A DNA stretch of 64,000 bases from Vogesella sp. XCS3 (GCF_020616155.1 NZ_CP085530.1:1053501-1117500), one strand, 5' to 3'; numbered from the stretch's first letter, positions 51,936-61,537 are shown. The notes: a model not told the origin generated them from the sequence alone. Translations and numbers: made by a program.

Positions 51936-52526
51936 TCAGAGGTCTTTCAGGATGACAAATTGGCCTTTTCCGATAGGATAAGTTTCCGCGAGATAGCCAT
52001 GCGTCGCAAGCACTGCCGCAATAAAATCCGCGCACTCTTCAGCATGCGACAAGGCATTATCCATCACCACTAGACCGCCTGGCGCCAGAATGCGGGTAAT
52101 TTCCGGCCAATAACCCTGATATCTTGCGCGATCGGCGTCCAGAAACAGCAAATCTACCGACTCGTCGTTAGCATCGGCCAGCAGGGAAAACGCATCGCCA
52201 GTACGCAAGCTCACCACATCGTGCAGGCCAAAAGCATCCAGCGTGGCACGCGCCAGCGCGGTTTTGTGCGCAGAGCTATCCACGGTGAGCACCCTGCCCT
52301 TGTGGGCTTTTGCAGCCAACCCCAGCCACACGGTAGAAAACCCGTTGCTGGTGCCGATTTCCAGTACGGTGCGCGCACGACGGCTGCGCGATAGCTGATA
52401 GAGGAATTTGCCGGTATCCGGCGTGATATTCAGGCGCTTTTCGCGCCGCTCGCTATGGCTGGCGTCAAAGTGCTCGCCCTCCTGCCATAGCTGCTGCAAA
52501 CGCTGCAGTATCGATGGTGTCAGCAT
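51936..52526 (-). CDS. class I O-methyltransferase family protein
   Basis: A 196-residue SAM-dependent methyltransferase of the catechol/caffeoyl-CoA O-methyltransferase type. Motif I is VLEIGTSNGFSTVWLG (about residues 54-69), then LTVDSSAHK and the metal-type DLLFLDADRARYQGYW. DNALSH supplies the next acidic residue. The substrate is unknown. Its stop lies 3 bp before pheA, so they are co-transcribed. Confidence 0.88.
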   Translation of the reverse strand: MLTPSILQRLQQLWQEGEHFDASHSERREKRLNITPDTGKFLYQLSRSRRARTVLEIGTSNGFSTVWLGLAAKAHKGRVLTVDSSAHKTALARATLDAFGLHDVVSLRTGDAFSLLADANDESVDLLFLDADRARYQGYWPEITRILAPGGLVVMDNALSHAEECADFIAAVLATHGYLAETYPIGKGQFVILKDL

Positions 52527-52591
52527 GGCCCACCCCTTTCATTAAGCATACCGGCCTAGTGTAAGGGTAAAGCCACCGCAGTGCAGCGCCA

Positions 52592-52705
52592 TCAGAAACA
52601 GCTGGCGATGGTATTGCCCAGGCCCACGATGAAACCGGGCCGGCCATAGGCCCACAAGCCCAGCGACAGCAACGCAAGCAGGCCTGCGGCCAACAGCAGT
52701 TTCAT
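52592..52705 (-). CDS. 37-residue single-helix membrane peptide
   Basis: An ATG at 52705 overlaps the stop of the MFS transporter gene (ATGA). The frame encodes 37 residues: an N-terminal hydrophobic helix (LLLAAGLLALLSLGLWAYG) and a short tail, FIVGLGNTIASCF. The overlap, the compact size and the perfect membrane helix argue for a real small protein coupled to the transporter. I do not recognise it. A 9-of-10 repeat variant lies in its first codons. Confidence 0.5.
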   Translation of the reverse strand: MKLLLAAGLLALLSLGLWAYGRPGFIVGLGNTIASCF

Positions 52706-53919
52706 GCCTGCGCCCCGGCCGCGGCAACCGGCACCTCTTTTACCGGCAGGTTGGCCGCAGCGGCCATCAACCCCAGCGCAATAGCCATGCCCCACACAAT
52801 GTCGTAGCTGCCGGTACGGTCGTAAATCAGCCCACCCAGCCACACGCCCAGAAAGCTGCCCACCTGGTGCGAGAAAAACACCGCACCCGACAGCATGCCC
52901 AGGTTGCGCACGCCAAACAGGCTGACAATCACGCCATTGGTCAGCGGCACGGTAGACAGCCACAAGAAGCCGATGGCCGCCGCAAACAGCCCCACCGACA
53001 CACTGGACAAAGGCGCCAGCAGAAAGGCCACAATCACCACGCTACGGGCAAAATAGATACCCGCCAGCAAATACGGTTTGGGGTAACGCCCGCCCAGCTT
53101 GCCCGCGGTATAGGTACCACCGATATTGAATAGCCCGATCAATGCCAGCGCCATGCTGGCCACGCCGCCAGCCAGGCCGTGGTCGCGCAGATAGGCTGGT
53201 AAGTGCACGCCGATAAACACCACCTGGAAACCACAAACGAAATAGCCAGCCATCAGCAAACGGAACGAGCGCTGCTGCCAGGCCTGGGCAAACGACGCCA
53301 CCATGCCCTGCCAGATGCTGCCGGTAGCCGCCGGTACCGGCGGGGCATTGCGGTAGGCCCGCGCCATGGGGGCAGCCAAGGGCAAAAGCGCCGCCGCCAT
53401 GCCGGCCAGAATGAGCAATGCCGGCACCCAGCCCAGGCTATCGATCAGGCCGCGCTCGATGGGCACCATCATGAACTGGCCAAACGAGCCCGCCGCCGCC
53501 GTAATGCCCATGGCGCTGGAACGCAGCGCGTCCGGTACCGCGCGCACAATAACACAGAACACCACGCTATAGGTGGTACAGGATAGCGCCAGCCCCAGCA
53601 GCAAGCCGGCCGAGCCGGACAGCAGCCAGCCGGTGCTGGACACTGTCATCAGCACCAGACCCAGCACGTATAGCAAACCACCGGCCAGCAATACCTTGCC
53701 CGGCCCGTGCCGGTCGGCAAAAGCACCGGCAAATGGCTGGGTGGCACCCCACACCAGGTTTTGCAGACCCAGTGCCAGCGCGAAGGTTTCGCGCGTCCAG
53801 CCAAACGCTTGCGTCATCGGCGGCAGGAAAAAACCGAAACCGTGGCGCACGCCCATGCTGATAGACACAATCGCCCCCGCAGCCAGCAACAACAGGGTAA
53901 GTGGGGACAAGGTACGCAT
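52702..53919 (-). CDS. MFS transporter (monocarboxylate/oxalate-formate antiporter-like)
   Basis: A 405-residue transporter with 12 predicted helices. The N-terminal GVRHGFGFFLPPMTQAFGW, the motif-A-like GAFADRHGPGKVLLAGG, and the later FNIGGTYTAGKLGGRYPK and FSHQVGSFLGVWLGGL are typical of the CynX/OxlT-type MFS group for organic anions. The substrate is unknown. ATG 53919 has a GGAG site; an alternative start lies five codons upstream. A repeat copy is at 52749. Confidence 0.9.
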   Translation of the reverse strand: MRTLSPLTLLLLAAGAIVSISMGVRHGFGFFLPPMTQAFGWTRETFALALGLQNLVWGATQPFAGAFADRHGPGKVLLAGGLLYVLGLVLMTVSSTGWLLSGSAGLLLGLALSCTTYSVVFCVIVRAVPDALRSSAMGITAAAGSFGQFMMVPIERGLIDSLGWVPALLILAGMAAALLPLAAPMARAYRNAPPVPAATGSIWQGMVASFAQAWQQRSFRLLMAGYFVCGFQVVFIGVHLPAYLRDHGLAGGVASMALALIGLFNIGGTYTAGKLGGRYPKPYLLAGIYFARSVVIVAFLLAPLSSVSVGLFAAAIGFLWLSTVPLTNGVIVSLFGVRNLGMLSGAVFFSHQVGSFLGVWLGGLIYDRTGSYDIVWGMAIALGLMAAAANLPVKEVPVAAAGAQA

Positions 53920-54031
53920 GGGCTTTCTCCGCAAAGGTAGCTTGCATCATGCGGCAAAGTGCCGCAGCAAAGCCAGCCGCCTGGCCTAAACAGTCTTGTC
54001 TGCCAGGCGAACAACGGCAGCCATGGCAAAC

Positions 54032-54057
54032 AAAAACCCCTTCCGCTCAGGAAGGGG
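54032..54057 (-). terminator. terminator of serC
   Basis: An 8-bp CCCCTTCC/GGAAGGGG stem followed by five T on the minus strand. A repeat copy (54085) lies between it and the serC stop. Confidence 0.85.
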
Positions 54058-54104
54058 CTTGGATTTTGCAGGCCGCACAGGCATGCGGCCAACCTTTGGC
54101 GCTA

Positions 54105-55190
54105 TCAGCCGTGCTGGCGGGCAAAATCCAGCATGAAGTGCACCAGCGCTTTCACGCCTTCGATCGGCATGGCGTTGTAGATGGATGCGCGCATACCGCC
54201 TACCGAACGGTGGCCCTTGAGCTGCACCAGGCCGTTTTTCTTGGCTTCGGACAGGAACAGGTCTTCCAGCGCTTCGTCTTTCAGGCGGAATACCACGTTC
54301 ATCTTGGAGCGGTACGGCGCGTCGATATGGCTGTAGTAGAAGCCGTTGCTGCTGTCGATAGCGTGGTACAGCAGGCCGGCTTTCTCTTCGTTACGCGCCG
54401 CCATGCCCTTGATGCCACCCTGGGTTTTCAGCCATTTGAACACCAGACCCGCGATATAGATCGGGTAAGTGGCCGGCGTGTTGTACATGGAGTCGGCGTC
54501 GGCGTGCACCTGGTAGTTCAGCATGGTGGGCGTTTGCGGCTGGGCGCGGCCCAGCAGGTCTTCGCGCACGATCACCACAGTCAGGCCGGACGGGCCGATG
54601 TTCTTCTGCGCGCCGGCGTAGATCAGGCCGAACTTCGACACGTCGATCTCGCGCGACAGGAAGTCGGACGACATATCGCACACCAGCGGTACGCTGCCGG
54701 TATCGGGGATGGCGCTGTACTGCAGGCCGCCGATGGTTTCGTTGGAGGTGTAATGGAAGTACGCGGCGTCGGCGCGGCACTGCCAGGTATCAACCGCCGG
54801 CACGGTGGCGTAGTGACGGTCGGCACTGCTGGCCACCACGTTAACGCTGGTATAGCGCTTGGCCTCTTTCACCGCCAGACGCGACCAGTGGCCAGTATCC
54901 AGCACGTCGATCACGCCGTCGGCCGGCGCCAGGTTCAATGGCACCATGGAAAACTGCTGCGACGCACCGCCTTGCATGAACAACACCTTGTAGCCGGCGG
55001 GAATCTGCATCAGCTCGCGCAGGTCTTGTTCGGCGTCGTGGATGATTTCCATGAACTCTTTGCCGCGGTGGCTCATTTCCATCACCGACATGCCGGAGCC
55101 GTGCCAGTCCAGCAACTCGGCTTGTGCCGTGGCCAGTACTTCGTGGGGCAGCACTGCGGGGCCAGCAGAAAAGTTGTACACCTTTGCCAT
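54105..55190 (-). CDS. serC: phosphoserine aminotransferase SerC
   Basis: A 361-residue PLP enzyme making phosphoserine from 3-phosphohydroxypyruvate, also used in pyridoxine synthesis. MAKVYNFSAGPAVLP begins the family sequence, so the start is at 55190. MQGGASQQFSMVP contacts PLP phosphate, and the Schiff-base Lys is in IYAGAQKNIGPSG. It follows the gyrA-thioesterase unit but is separated from it by a terminator. Confidence 0.96.
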   Translation of the reverse strand: MAKVYNFSAGPAVLPHEVLATAQAELLDWHGSGMSVMEMSHRGKEFMEIIHDAEQDLRELMQIPAGYKVLFMQGGASQQFSMVPLNLAPADGVIDVLDTGHWSRLAVKEAKRYTSVNVVASSADRHYATVPAVDTWQCRADAAYFHYTSNETIGGLQYSAIPDTGSVPLVCDMSSDFLSREIDVSKFGLIYAGAQKNIGPSGLTVVIVREDLLGRAQPQTPTMLNYQVHADADSMYNTPATYPIYIAGLVFKWLKTQGGIKGMAARNEEKAGLLYHAIDSSNGFYYSHIDAPYRSKMNVVFRLKDEALEDLFLSEAKKNGLVQLKGHRSVGGMRASIYNAMPIEGVKALVHFMLDFARQHG

Positions 55191-55221
55191 GTCAGACCTC
55201 TGTCTCTTTGTCTCTGATAAT

Positions 55222-55248
55222 GAAAAAGCCACGCGCGTAGCGTGGCTT
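55222..55248 (-). terminator. terminator between the thioesterase pair and serC
   Basis: A 9-bp AAGCCACGC/GCGTGGCTT stem with a GCGTA loop and T5 on the minus strand, just past the stop at 55255. Confidence 0.85.
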
Positions 55249-55254
55249 GAGTGT

Positions 55255-55701
55255 CTAGCTACCGGTGCTGAGCAGAAAATGTGCCCGCGCCACCGCTACC
55301 GGTTTTTTGCGGTCTTCCTGCCAAGCCTCGATCAGCACGTGCGCTACGCGCTTGCCCTGCTTGGTGATTTCGCACTGCGCGTACAGCGTCTGGGCCTTGC
55401 CCGAGCGCAGGTAATCCAGCGAGAAATCAACGATCTTCGGCGCTTCCAGCGATTCGCGATTCCACATCAGGTGCAGTAGCGCGGCGTTTTCCAGAAAGCC
55501 GCCAATCAGGCCGCCATGCAGTGCCGGCAAGGTAGTATTGCCAACATTGCGCTCGTAAAACGGCAGCGAAAACAGCAGCTCGCCCGCAGCGTCCTCGCCG
55601 CACTCCACACCCATCAGGCGGGCGTAAGGCACGGCAGCAATCACCTCGGCAAAACGCTTTTCGTCACGCAAACGGTCGAAGGTTTCCATGAAATCGCTCA
55701 T
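55255..55701 (-). CDS. PaaI-type hotdog thioesterase (second of a pair)
   Basis: A 148-residue hotdog-fold thioesterase. The motif ALHGGLIGGFLENAALL (about residues 60-76) is the PaaI-type HGG helix with its acidic residue. DFSLDYLRSG is the following strand. It is coupled to the preceding thioesterase gene by an ATGA. The two proteins are similar in fold but diverged, which suggests either a heterodimer or an old duplication. Confidence 0.88.
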   Translation of the reverse strand: MSDFMETFDRLRDEKRFAEVIAAVPYARLMGVECGEDAAGELLFSLPFYERNVGNTTLPALHGGLIGGFLENAALLHLMWNRESLEAPKIVDFSLDYLRSGKAQTLYAQCEITKQGKRVAHVLIEAWQEDRKKPVAVARAHFLLSTGS

Positions 55702-56171
55702 GGTTTGTCCTCCACCTGCAGCATGGGTTTGGGGTTGGAGCCGCGCATGAAGGTGGCCACACCATGGGCAATCGGGTCATCCGGTGAATCGTGATAGCAC
55801 ACGGCACGGGTAAACGCGATCTGGCTGGCCATGCGGTAGCACTCCGCGGTGCAGTAGATGGCCTTGCCAGGGGTGGCCGCTTTCAGGTAATCGATACGCA
55901 GATCCAGCGTGGCGATGGTCTCGTAGTCCTGCATATTGGCCGCCACCGATACCGCGCTGGTGGTGTCAACAATGGAGGTAATCACCCCGCCGTGCACCAC
56001 GCCGGTGGCCGGGTTGCCCACCAGGTCTTCCCGCCACGCCACCCGCAGTGTTGGCTTGCGGCCAACAGTACCCAGATATTCAAAGCCCAGGGTGCGGCAA
56101 TGCGGCAAGCTGACAAACAGCTCGCCCATTGCCTTCAGCACTTCGGGGTTGGCCGCATCGGCATGACTCAT
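55698..56171 (-). CDS. PaaI-type hotdog thioesterase (first of a pair)
   Basis: A 157-residue acyl-CoA thioesterase-like protein. [18 protein letters not shown] (about residues 58-75) has the HGG motif and the catalytic-type Asp. [14 protein letters not shown] completes the core. Its ATG overlaps the gyrA stop (ATGA at 56168-56171), so it is translationally coupled to DNA gyrase, an unusual partner. A repeat copy spans its first codons (56147). Confidence 0.88.
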   Translation of the reverse strand: MSHADAANPEVLKAMGELFVSLPHCRTLGFEYLGTVGRKPTLRVAWREDLVGNPATGVVHGGVITSIVDTTSAVSVAANMQDYETIATLDLRIDYLKAATPGKAIYCTAECYRMASQIAFTRAVCYHDSPDDPIAHGVATFMRGSNPKPMLQVEDKP

Positions 56172-58846
56172 TCAGCCGCGCCCTCGCCCGCCTCGGCTGC
56201 CGGTGCTGCTGTGTCGTCTGCAGCCAGCTCGGCATCTGCGTCAGCCTCGCTGCTGTCTTCGCTCTCGGCCACTTTTACCAGGCACACCAGTTTTTCACCG
56301 TCGTCCAGGTTGATCAGGCGCACGCCCTGTGCCGAACGGCCGGTTTCGCGAATCTGGTCTACCTTGGTACGGATCAGCACACCACCGGTGGTAATCAGCA
56401 TCACATCGTCGCTGTCTTCCACCAGGCTGGCCGACACCAGCCCCAGGCCGGTTTTATCGGTGAGGTCCATGGCGATCACGCCCTGGGTGCCACGGCTGGT
56501 CTGGCGGAATTCGCCCACGCGGGTACGCTTGCCGTAGCCGCCATCGCTGGCGGTGAGCACCTGCTGCTCGTCGCTATTGGCTACCAGCAGCGAGATGACC
56601 TGCTGGCCTTCTGCCAGCATCATGCCGCGCACACCACCGGCAGTACGGCCCATGGCGCGTACATTGGCTTCGTCAAAGCGCACAGCTTTGCCGGCGTTGC
56701 TGAACAGCATGACCTGGTCGCTACCGCTGGTCAGGGCTACGCCCACCAGGGTGTCGCCTTCGTCCAGTTTCACCGCGATGATGCCGGCGGTACGCGGGCG
56801 GCTGAACGCCTCCAGCGGAGTTTTCTTAACGGTACCGTTGCCGGTGCACATGAAGACAAACGGGCCTTCCACCTTGTCGCTTACCTCGGCGTCGTCGTCC
56901 AGCTCCGGCTCGTTACCGGTAAAGGCCTTCACCGGCAGCATGGCGCTGATTTTCTCGCCATCCTGCAGCGGCAGCACGTTGACGATAGGCTTGCCACGGC
57001 TGGTGCGGCCGCCTTGCGGCATGTTGTACACCTTGATCCAGTAGCAGCGGCCAAAGCTGGAGAAGCACAGCACGTAGTCGTGGGTGTTGGCCACGAACAG
57101 CGTGTTGATGAAATCGTCGTCCTTGGTGGCTGCCGCCTGCTTGCCACGGCCACCACGGCGCTGCGCCTGGTAGTCGCCCACTGGCTGCGCTTTCAGGTAG
57201 CCGGTATGCGACAGGGTAACCACCATTTCCTGCGGCGTGATCAGGTCTTCGATATTGATATCGCCACCGAAAGGCTCGATCTCGGAGCGGCGCTTGTCGC
57301 CGTATTGCAGGCGGATGGCAGTCAGCTCGTCGTGAATGATCTGGTTGATGCGCTCCGGGCGCGCCAGAATATCGATCAGGTCGAGGATGGTTTCCATGAT
57401 CTCGCGGTACTCGCCCACGATCTTGTCTTGCTCCAGGCCGGTCAGGCGCTGCAGGCGCAGGTCCAGAATGGCCTGTGCCTGGGCTTCGGACAGGTAGTAG
57501 CCGTCTGCGTGCAGGCCCAGGTTGGCCGCCAGACCTTCCGGGCGAGCCTGGCTCTGGTCTACGCGGGCCAGCATGCCTTCCACCAGCTCGGAACGCCACG
57601 CGCGGCCCAGCAGGGCTGCCTTGGCTTGCGGCGGCGCTTCGGATGCCTTGATCAGCGCAATGATCTCGTCCACATTGGACAGTGCTACGGCTAGGCCTTC
57701 CAGGATATGGCCGCGTTCGCGTGCTTTGCGCAGCTCGAAAATGGTACGGCGCGTGACCACTTCGCGGCGGTGGCGCAGGAACTCGTCAATAATCTGCTTC
57801 AGGTTCAGCAGGCGCGGCTGGCCGTCGACCAGCGCTACCATATTGATGCCGAAGCTATCCTGCAGCTGGGTCAGCTTGTACAGGTGGTTCAATACCACCT
57901 CGGGCATTTCGCCACGCTTGAGCTCGATCACCACGCGCATGCCGGATTTATCCGATTCGTCGCGCAGGTCGGAAATGCCTTCGATCAGTTTCTCGCGTAC
58001 CAGCTCGCTGATACGCTCCAGCAGGCGGGCCTTGTTCACCTGGTACGGAATCTCGTCCACGATGATGGCCTGGCGGTCGCCCTTGCCGATGTCTTCAAAG
58101 TGCACGCGGGCGCGCATGATGGCGCGGCCACGGCCGGTACGGTAGGCTTCCTTGATGCCGGCAGTACCGTAGATGATGCCGGCGGTAGGGAAGTCCGGCG
58201 CCGGGATGATGTCGATCAGCTCGTCGATGGTCATCTCGCTATTGGCCAACAGGGCCAGGCAGCCATCGATGACTTCGTTGATGTTGTGCGGCGGAATGTT
58301 GGTGGCCATACCCACGGCGATACCGGCAGCACCGTTGATCAGCAGGTTCGGGATTCGCGAAGGCAGAATCAGCGGCTCGTGCTCGGAGCCGTCGTAGTTG
58401 GGGCCAAAATCGACGGTTTCCTTGTCGATGTCAGCCAGCAGCTCGTGCGCAATACGCGCCATGCGGATTTCGGTATAACGCATCGCGGCGGCGTTATCGC
58501 CGTCCACCGAGCCGAAGTTACCCTGGCCGTCTACCAGCGGGTAGCGCAGGCTGAAATCCTGCGCCATGCGCACGATGGTGTCGTAGACGGCGCTGTCGCC
58601 GTGCGGGTGATACTTACCGATTACGTCACCCACGATACGGGCAGACTTTTTGTAGGCACGGTTCCAGTCGTTCGACAGTTCGTGCATGGCAAACAGCACG
58701 CGGCGGTGTACCGGTTTCAGGCCGTCACGCACGTCCGGCAGGGCACGGCCCACGATTACGCTCATGGCGTAATCGAGATAAGAACGACGCATCTCCTCTT
58801 CGAGGCTGATGGGAAGCGTTTCCTTGGCAAAAAGCTGGTCGGTCAT
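56168..58846 (-). CDS. gyrA: DNA gyrase subunit A
   Basis: An 892-residue type II topoisomerase subunit that breaks and rejoins DNA. The catalytic Tyr124 lies in [11 protein letters not shown]. The quinolone-resistance region reads [16 protein letters not shown] with Ser85 and Asp89 (E. coli 83 and 87), the sensitive type. The GyrA box QRRGGRGKQ marks the DNA-wrapping domain. An acidic insert ([13 protein letters not shown]) in that domain and a very acidic, Ala-rich C-terminal tail extend the protein. The start is ATG 58846. Confidence 0.97.
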   Translation of the reverse strand: MTDQLFAKETLPISLEEEMRRSYLDYAMSVIVGRALPDVRDGLKPVHRRVLFAMHELSNDWNRAYKKSARIVGDVIGKYHPHGDSAVYDTIVRMAQDFSLRYPLVDGQGNFGSVDGDNAAAMRYTEIRMARIAHELLADIDKETVDFGPNYDGSEHEPLILPSRIPNLLINGAAGIAVGMATNIPPHNINEVIDGCLALLANSEMTIDELIDIIPAPDFPTAGIIYGTAGIKEAYRTGRGRAIMRARVHFEDIGKGDRQAIIVDEIPYQVNKARLLERISELVREKLIEGISDLRDESDKSGMRVVIELKRGEMPEVVLNHLYKLTQLQDSFGINMVALVDGQPRLLNLKQIIDEFLRHRREVVTRRTIFELRKARERGHILEGLAVALSNVDEIIALIKASEAPPQAKAALLGRAWRSELVEGMLARVDQSQARPEGLAANLGLHADGYYLSEAQAQAILDLRLQRLTGLEQDKIVGEYREIMETILDLIDILARPERINQIIHDELTAIRLQYGDKRRSEIEPFGGDINIEDLITPQEMVVTLSHTGYLKAQPVGDYQAQRRGGRGKQAAATKDDDFINTLFVANTHDYVLCFSSFGRCYWIKVYNMPQGGRTSRGKPIVNVLPLQDGEKISAMLPVKAFTGNEPELDDDAEVSDKVEGPFVFMCTGNGTVKKTPLEAFSRPRTAGIIAVKLDEGDTLVGVALTSGSDQVMLFSNAGKAVRFDEANVRAMGRTAGGVRGMMLAEGQQVISLLVANSDEQQVLTASDGGYGKRTRVGEFRQTSRGTQGVIAMDLTDKTGLGLVSASLVEDSDDVMLITTGGVLIRTKVDQIRETGRSAQGVRLINLDDGEKLVCLVKVAESEDSSEADADAELAADDTAAPAAEAGEGAAE

Positions 58847-58930
58847 GGAAATCCGTATCAGAGGCAAAAAATATCGCCCATTCTACCACAAACCCATGTC
58901 CGGCAAGCCCTGCCGGCACACCGCCGGCTT

Positions 58931-58956
58931 GCAAAAATAGCGCAAGCGCTTTTTGC
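58931..58956 (-). other. hairpin upstream of gyrA
   Basis: An imperfect inverted repeat, GCAAAAA...AGCGC/GCGCT...TTTTTGC, lies 85-110 bp before the gyrA ATG. On either strand it looks like a terminator or attenuator, though no gene ends next to it. Confidence 0.35.
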
Positions 58957-58984
58957 CTTGCATTGCGCGGGCCATGCCATGCAA

Positions 58985-59014
58985 AAGCCCCCTGGCTTAC
59001 GCAACAGGGGGCTT
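58985..59014 (-). terminator. terminator of the amino-acid ABC genes
   Basis: A 10-bp AAGCCCCCTG/CAGGGGGCTT stem with a 10-nt loop and a short T tract, just past the permease stop. Confidence 0.85.
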
Positions 59015-59032
59015 CATTTTCCAGGCAGATGC

Positions 59033-59776
59033 TTAACGCGTGCCGATGTGCAGCTTTTTCTCCAGGCGGGAAATACCCCACGCCATCAGCATGGTCAGCG
59101 CCAGGTAGATGAAGGAAATCGTGAGATAGGGCTCCCAGTAGCGCGAATACACGCCTGCCACAGTACGCGCGGCATAGGCCAGCTCGGCCAGACCGATCGC
59201 CGACACCAGCGAACTGTCTTTGAGCAGCATGATGGCCTCGTTACCCAAAGGCGGCAGCATGCGACGAAAAGCCTGCGGCACGATGACGAACTTCATGGTC
59301 TGGCCGTAGCTCAGGCCAAGCGAGCGCGCCGCCTCCATCTGGCCACGGTCGATGGACTGAATGCCGGCACGGAAAATTTCGGTGATATACGCCCCGGCAT
59401 TCAGCGTCAGCGCCAGCAGGCCGGACAGAAAGGCGCCGTAGTTCTGACGCAGGTCACGCGCCAGCTCGCCATCGATCAACACGCCATCCACCGGGTGGAT
59501 CAGCATGGGCATCAAGGCAAAATGCACCAGCAGAATCTGCACAAACAGCGGCGTGCCACGGAAAAACGCGACGTAGGCCGCAGAAGGCCAGCGCACGCCA
59601 AATTTCAGCACATACTTGGCCGCGCCATGCTTGGCCTCGGCCAGACGCGCCATCCCCATAAACAGACCAATCAGCGTACCCAACACCACAGCAACAAGGG
59701 TAATACCTACGGTCATCTTCGCACCCTCGACAAACAAAGGTGCGTAATCGGCAATCATGCCCCAACGGAAATCCAT
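59033..59776 (-). CDS. polar amino-acid ABC transporter permease
   Basis: A 247-residue inner-membrane permease of the HisM/GlnP type. An N-terminal helix and about four more are visible. The EAA loop that contacts the ATPase is EAARSLGLSYGQTMKFVIVPQAFRRMLPPLGNE (residues about 143-175). FFRGTPLFVQILL is also conserved. The binding-protein gene lies 67 bp upstream. The ATPase gene expected in the same operon is missing here, and a terminator follows. Confidence 0.93.
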   Translation of the reverse strand: MDFRWGMIADYAPLFVEGAKMTVGITLVAVVLGTLIGLFMGMARLAEAKHGAAKYVLKFGVRWPSAAYVAFFRGTPLFVQILLVHFALMPMLIHPVDGVLIDGELARDLRQNYGAFLSGLLALTLNAGAYITEIFRAGIQSIDRGQMEAARSLGLSYGQTMKFVIVPQAFRRMLPPLGNEAIMLLKDSSLVSAIGLAELAYAARTVAGVYSRYWEPYLTISFIYLALTMLMAWGISRLEKKLHIGTR

Positions 59777-59843
59777 GCTCTGCTCCCGGCTTTATAAAAA
59801 GAAAACGGCGGATCTGCCTGCAGACCCGCCGCTGCCCGTTTTG

Positions 59844-60665
59844 TTATTTGGCGCCGAAGTATTTATTGAAAATCTGGTCGTACGTACCGTCAGCCTTGAT
59901 GGCTTTCAGGCCGGCATTCACCTTGCCCAGCAGCTCGGCATTGCCTTTTTTCACAGCAAACCCGTAGTACTCCGGGGCAAAGCTCTTGGTATCTTCTACC
60001 GTGGCCATACCATGCTGCGGGTTGTTTTTAACGTAGTTGATCACCACGCCGTTATCACCCACGGCCGCATCCACCCCGCCGGTTTCCAGCTCCTTCAGCG
60101 CTAGCGGCATGTTTTCAAAGCGCTTGATATTCGGGTTGGTCTTGCCCAGCAGTTTTTGCACCACTTCATCACCGGTGGTACCGGTCTGCACGGCGACTTT
60201 CTTGTTCTTCAGGTCCTGGAAGGTTTTAACATCCGAAACACCTTTGGCCACTGCAATCAGTTGGCGCGCCTCAAAGTACGGATCGGAAAAATCCATGCTC
60301 TGCTTGCGCTCGTCGGTAATGGTAATAGCCGACGACAGGATGTCGCGATCGCCCTGGTCTACCGTGGCGAACATCCCCTCCCATGGGGTATTGATGAACT
60401 TCACCTTGAAACCGCCCTTGGCTGCCGCGGCACTTAGCACCTCGACATCAAAGCCGACGATCTCGCCCTTGTCAGTCTGGAACTCAAACGGCGCATAGCT
60501 GGCATCCGTGCCTACTACGTACTCTTTGACATCCCCCCCGGTAGCCGACGCCTCTGCCATCGGCGCAGAAGCCCCCGCTGCTTCCGGTGCCTTCTGGCCA
60601 CAACCAGTCAAGGCAAAAGCAGACAACAGCATACCCGCCAGCAATGTTCTTCTCGTTTGTTTCAT
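59844..60665 (-). CDS. amino-acid ABC transporter substrate-binding lipoprotein
   Basis: A 273-residue lipoprotein. The signal peptide ends in the lipobox LTGC with Cys22. The mature part has the family 3 binding-protein layout: YVVGTDASYAPFEF, IVGFDVEVL, FSDPYFEARQLIAV and AVQTGTTGDEVVQ. It captures a polar amino acid, glutamine or histidine by family analogy, for the downstream permease. A basic N-terminus and a spacer of Ala/Ser follow the Cys. Confidence 0.93.
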   Translation of the reverse strand: MKQTRRTLLAGMLLSAFALTGCGQKAPEAAGASAPMAEASATGGDVKEYVVGTDASYAPFEFQTDKGEIVGFDVEVLSAAAAKGGFKVKFINTPWEGMFATVDQGDRDILSSAITITDERKQSMDFSDPYFEARQLIAVAKGVSDVKTFQDLKNKKVAVQTGTTGDEVVQKLLGKTNPNIKRFENMPLALKELETGGVDAAVGDNGVVINYVKNNPQHGMATVEDTKSFAPEYYGFAVKKGNAELLGKVNAGLKAIKADGTYDQIFNKYFGAK

Positions 60666-60793
60666 CCCTAATCTCCTTGATTTCCTGCGCTGAACCCATT
60701 TCCTTTTGGGATTGGGCTGCGTGCTAATATAGCAACCCCATACTGGCGCTACAATGCGAAAAACCCCCGGGCCAACTGAACAGAATCATTCAA

Positions 60794-61402
60794 ATGCAAT
60801 TAACCCGCACCATTGCTTCCATCCTCATCGCTGCCGTGGCATTTTCTGCCACCCCAAGCTTCGCAGAGGGTGAAGACGCCCCGCTTCCGGGCGATTTCCA
60901 GCCGGCACCACTACCCAAGCCCCCCAAGGCCAAGCCACTGAACCTGCCACCTGTCAGCCCGACACCAAGCGCCGAGAAAGACAATACGCCCCGCCAAAGC
61001 CAAGCTACCCGCAGCAAACCGGCAAGCAAAGCCGCTGCCGGCAGCAGGAAAGTCAGCAAAAACAAGCCACAAGCCAGAAAACCCAGCCGGCAAGCACGCA
61101 AGGCCGCACCATCGGCTCGTGTACAAAAATCCGGCAACAAGCGCCCACAAGCCGGCAAAGTGGTGACAAAGCGCCAGAAAACCACGCCACGCAAGGCAAG
61201 CAAAGCGCGGCAAAGCGTACGTAGCAAAAAAGCAACGCTACTGAAACCGAAAACCGTGCGCGAGGCAAAACGGCAAAAAACCCGCCAGCGCACCAGCGTG
61301 CAAAAAGCGAACAGCCGCAAGGCCCTGGCCAGCAAAAAAGCGGTAAAACACGGCAAGGCCGCAAAAAATACCAAGCAGCATCTTGCCAAGCATAAAAAGT
61401 GA
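60794..61402 (+). CDS. exported, highly basic histone-H1-like protein
   Basis: A 202-residue protein with a signal peptide (TIASILIAAVAFSATPSFAEG, cleavage at about residue 24). A proline-rich linker (about 29-58) follows. The last 140 residues are almost entirely Lys, Arg, Ala, Ser and Thr, without regular repeats, like the tails of histone H1. It should be strongly positive and unstructured outside the cytoplasm. I do not recognise a family. It stands alone before tRNA-Thr. DNA or anionic-surface binding is only inferred from composition. Confidence 0.8.
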   Translation: MQLTRTIASILIAAVAFSATPSFAEGEDAPLPGDFQPAPLPKPPKAKPLNLPPVSPTPSAEKDNTPRQSQATRSKPASKAAAGSRKVSKNKPQARKPSRQARKAAPSARVQKSGNKRPQAGKVVTKRQKTTPRKASKARQSVRSKKATLLKPKTVREAKRQKTRQRTSVQKANSRKALASKKAVKHGKAAKNTKQHLAKHKK

Positions 61403-61422
61403 CGGCATAATTCGCCTTCTTC

Positions 61423-61498
61423 GCCGGTGTAGCTCAGTTGGTAGAGCAGCTGACTTGTAATCAGAAGGTCGAGGGTTCGACTCCTTTCTCCGGCACCA
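61423..61498 (+). tRNA. tRNA-Thr (anticodon TGT)
   Basis: A 76-nt cloverleaf with encoded CCA. The acceptor GCCGGTG pairs with CTCCGGC (one U-U mismatch). The D arm GCTC...GAGC and the anticodon stem CTGA/TCAG hold the loop CTTGTAA with TGT at its centre. The T loop is TTCGACT. It reads ACA (and other ACN by wobble). Confidence 0.97.
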
Positions 61499-61505
61499 GA
61501 TAAAA

Positions 61506-61537
61506 CAAAAGCCCCGCACATCAGTGCGGGGCTTTTG
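61506..61537. terminator. terminator after tRNA-Thr
   Basis: A 14-bp stem (CAAAAGCCCCGCAC and its complement) with an ATCA loop. Confidence 0.9.

Noticed and set aside
57707..59797. Open frame of 696 codons on the plus strand
   Set aside because: Antisense to gyrA and the ABC permease; the composition (His/Gln/Ala/Val) is that of a shadow frame.
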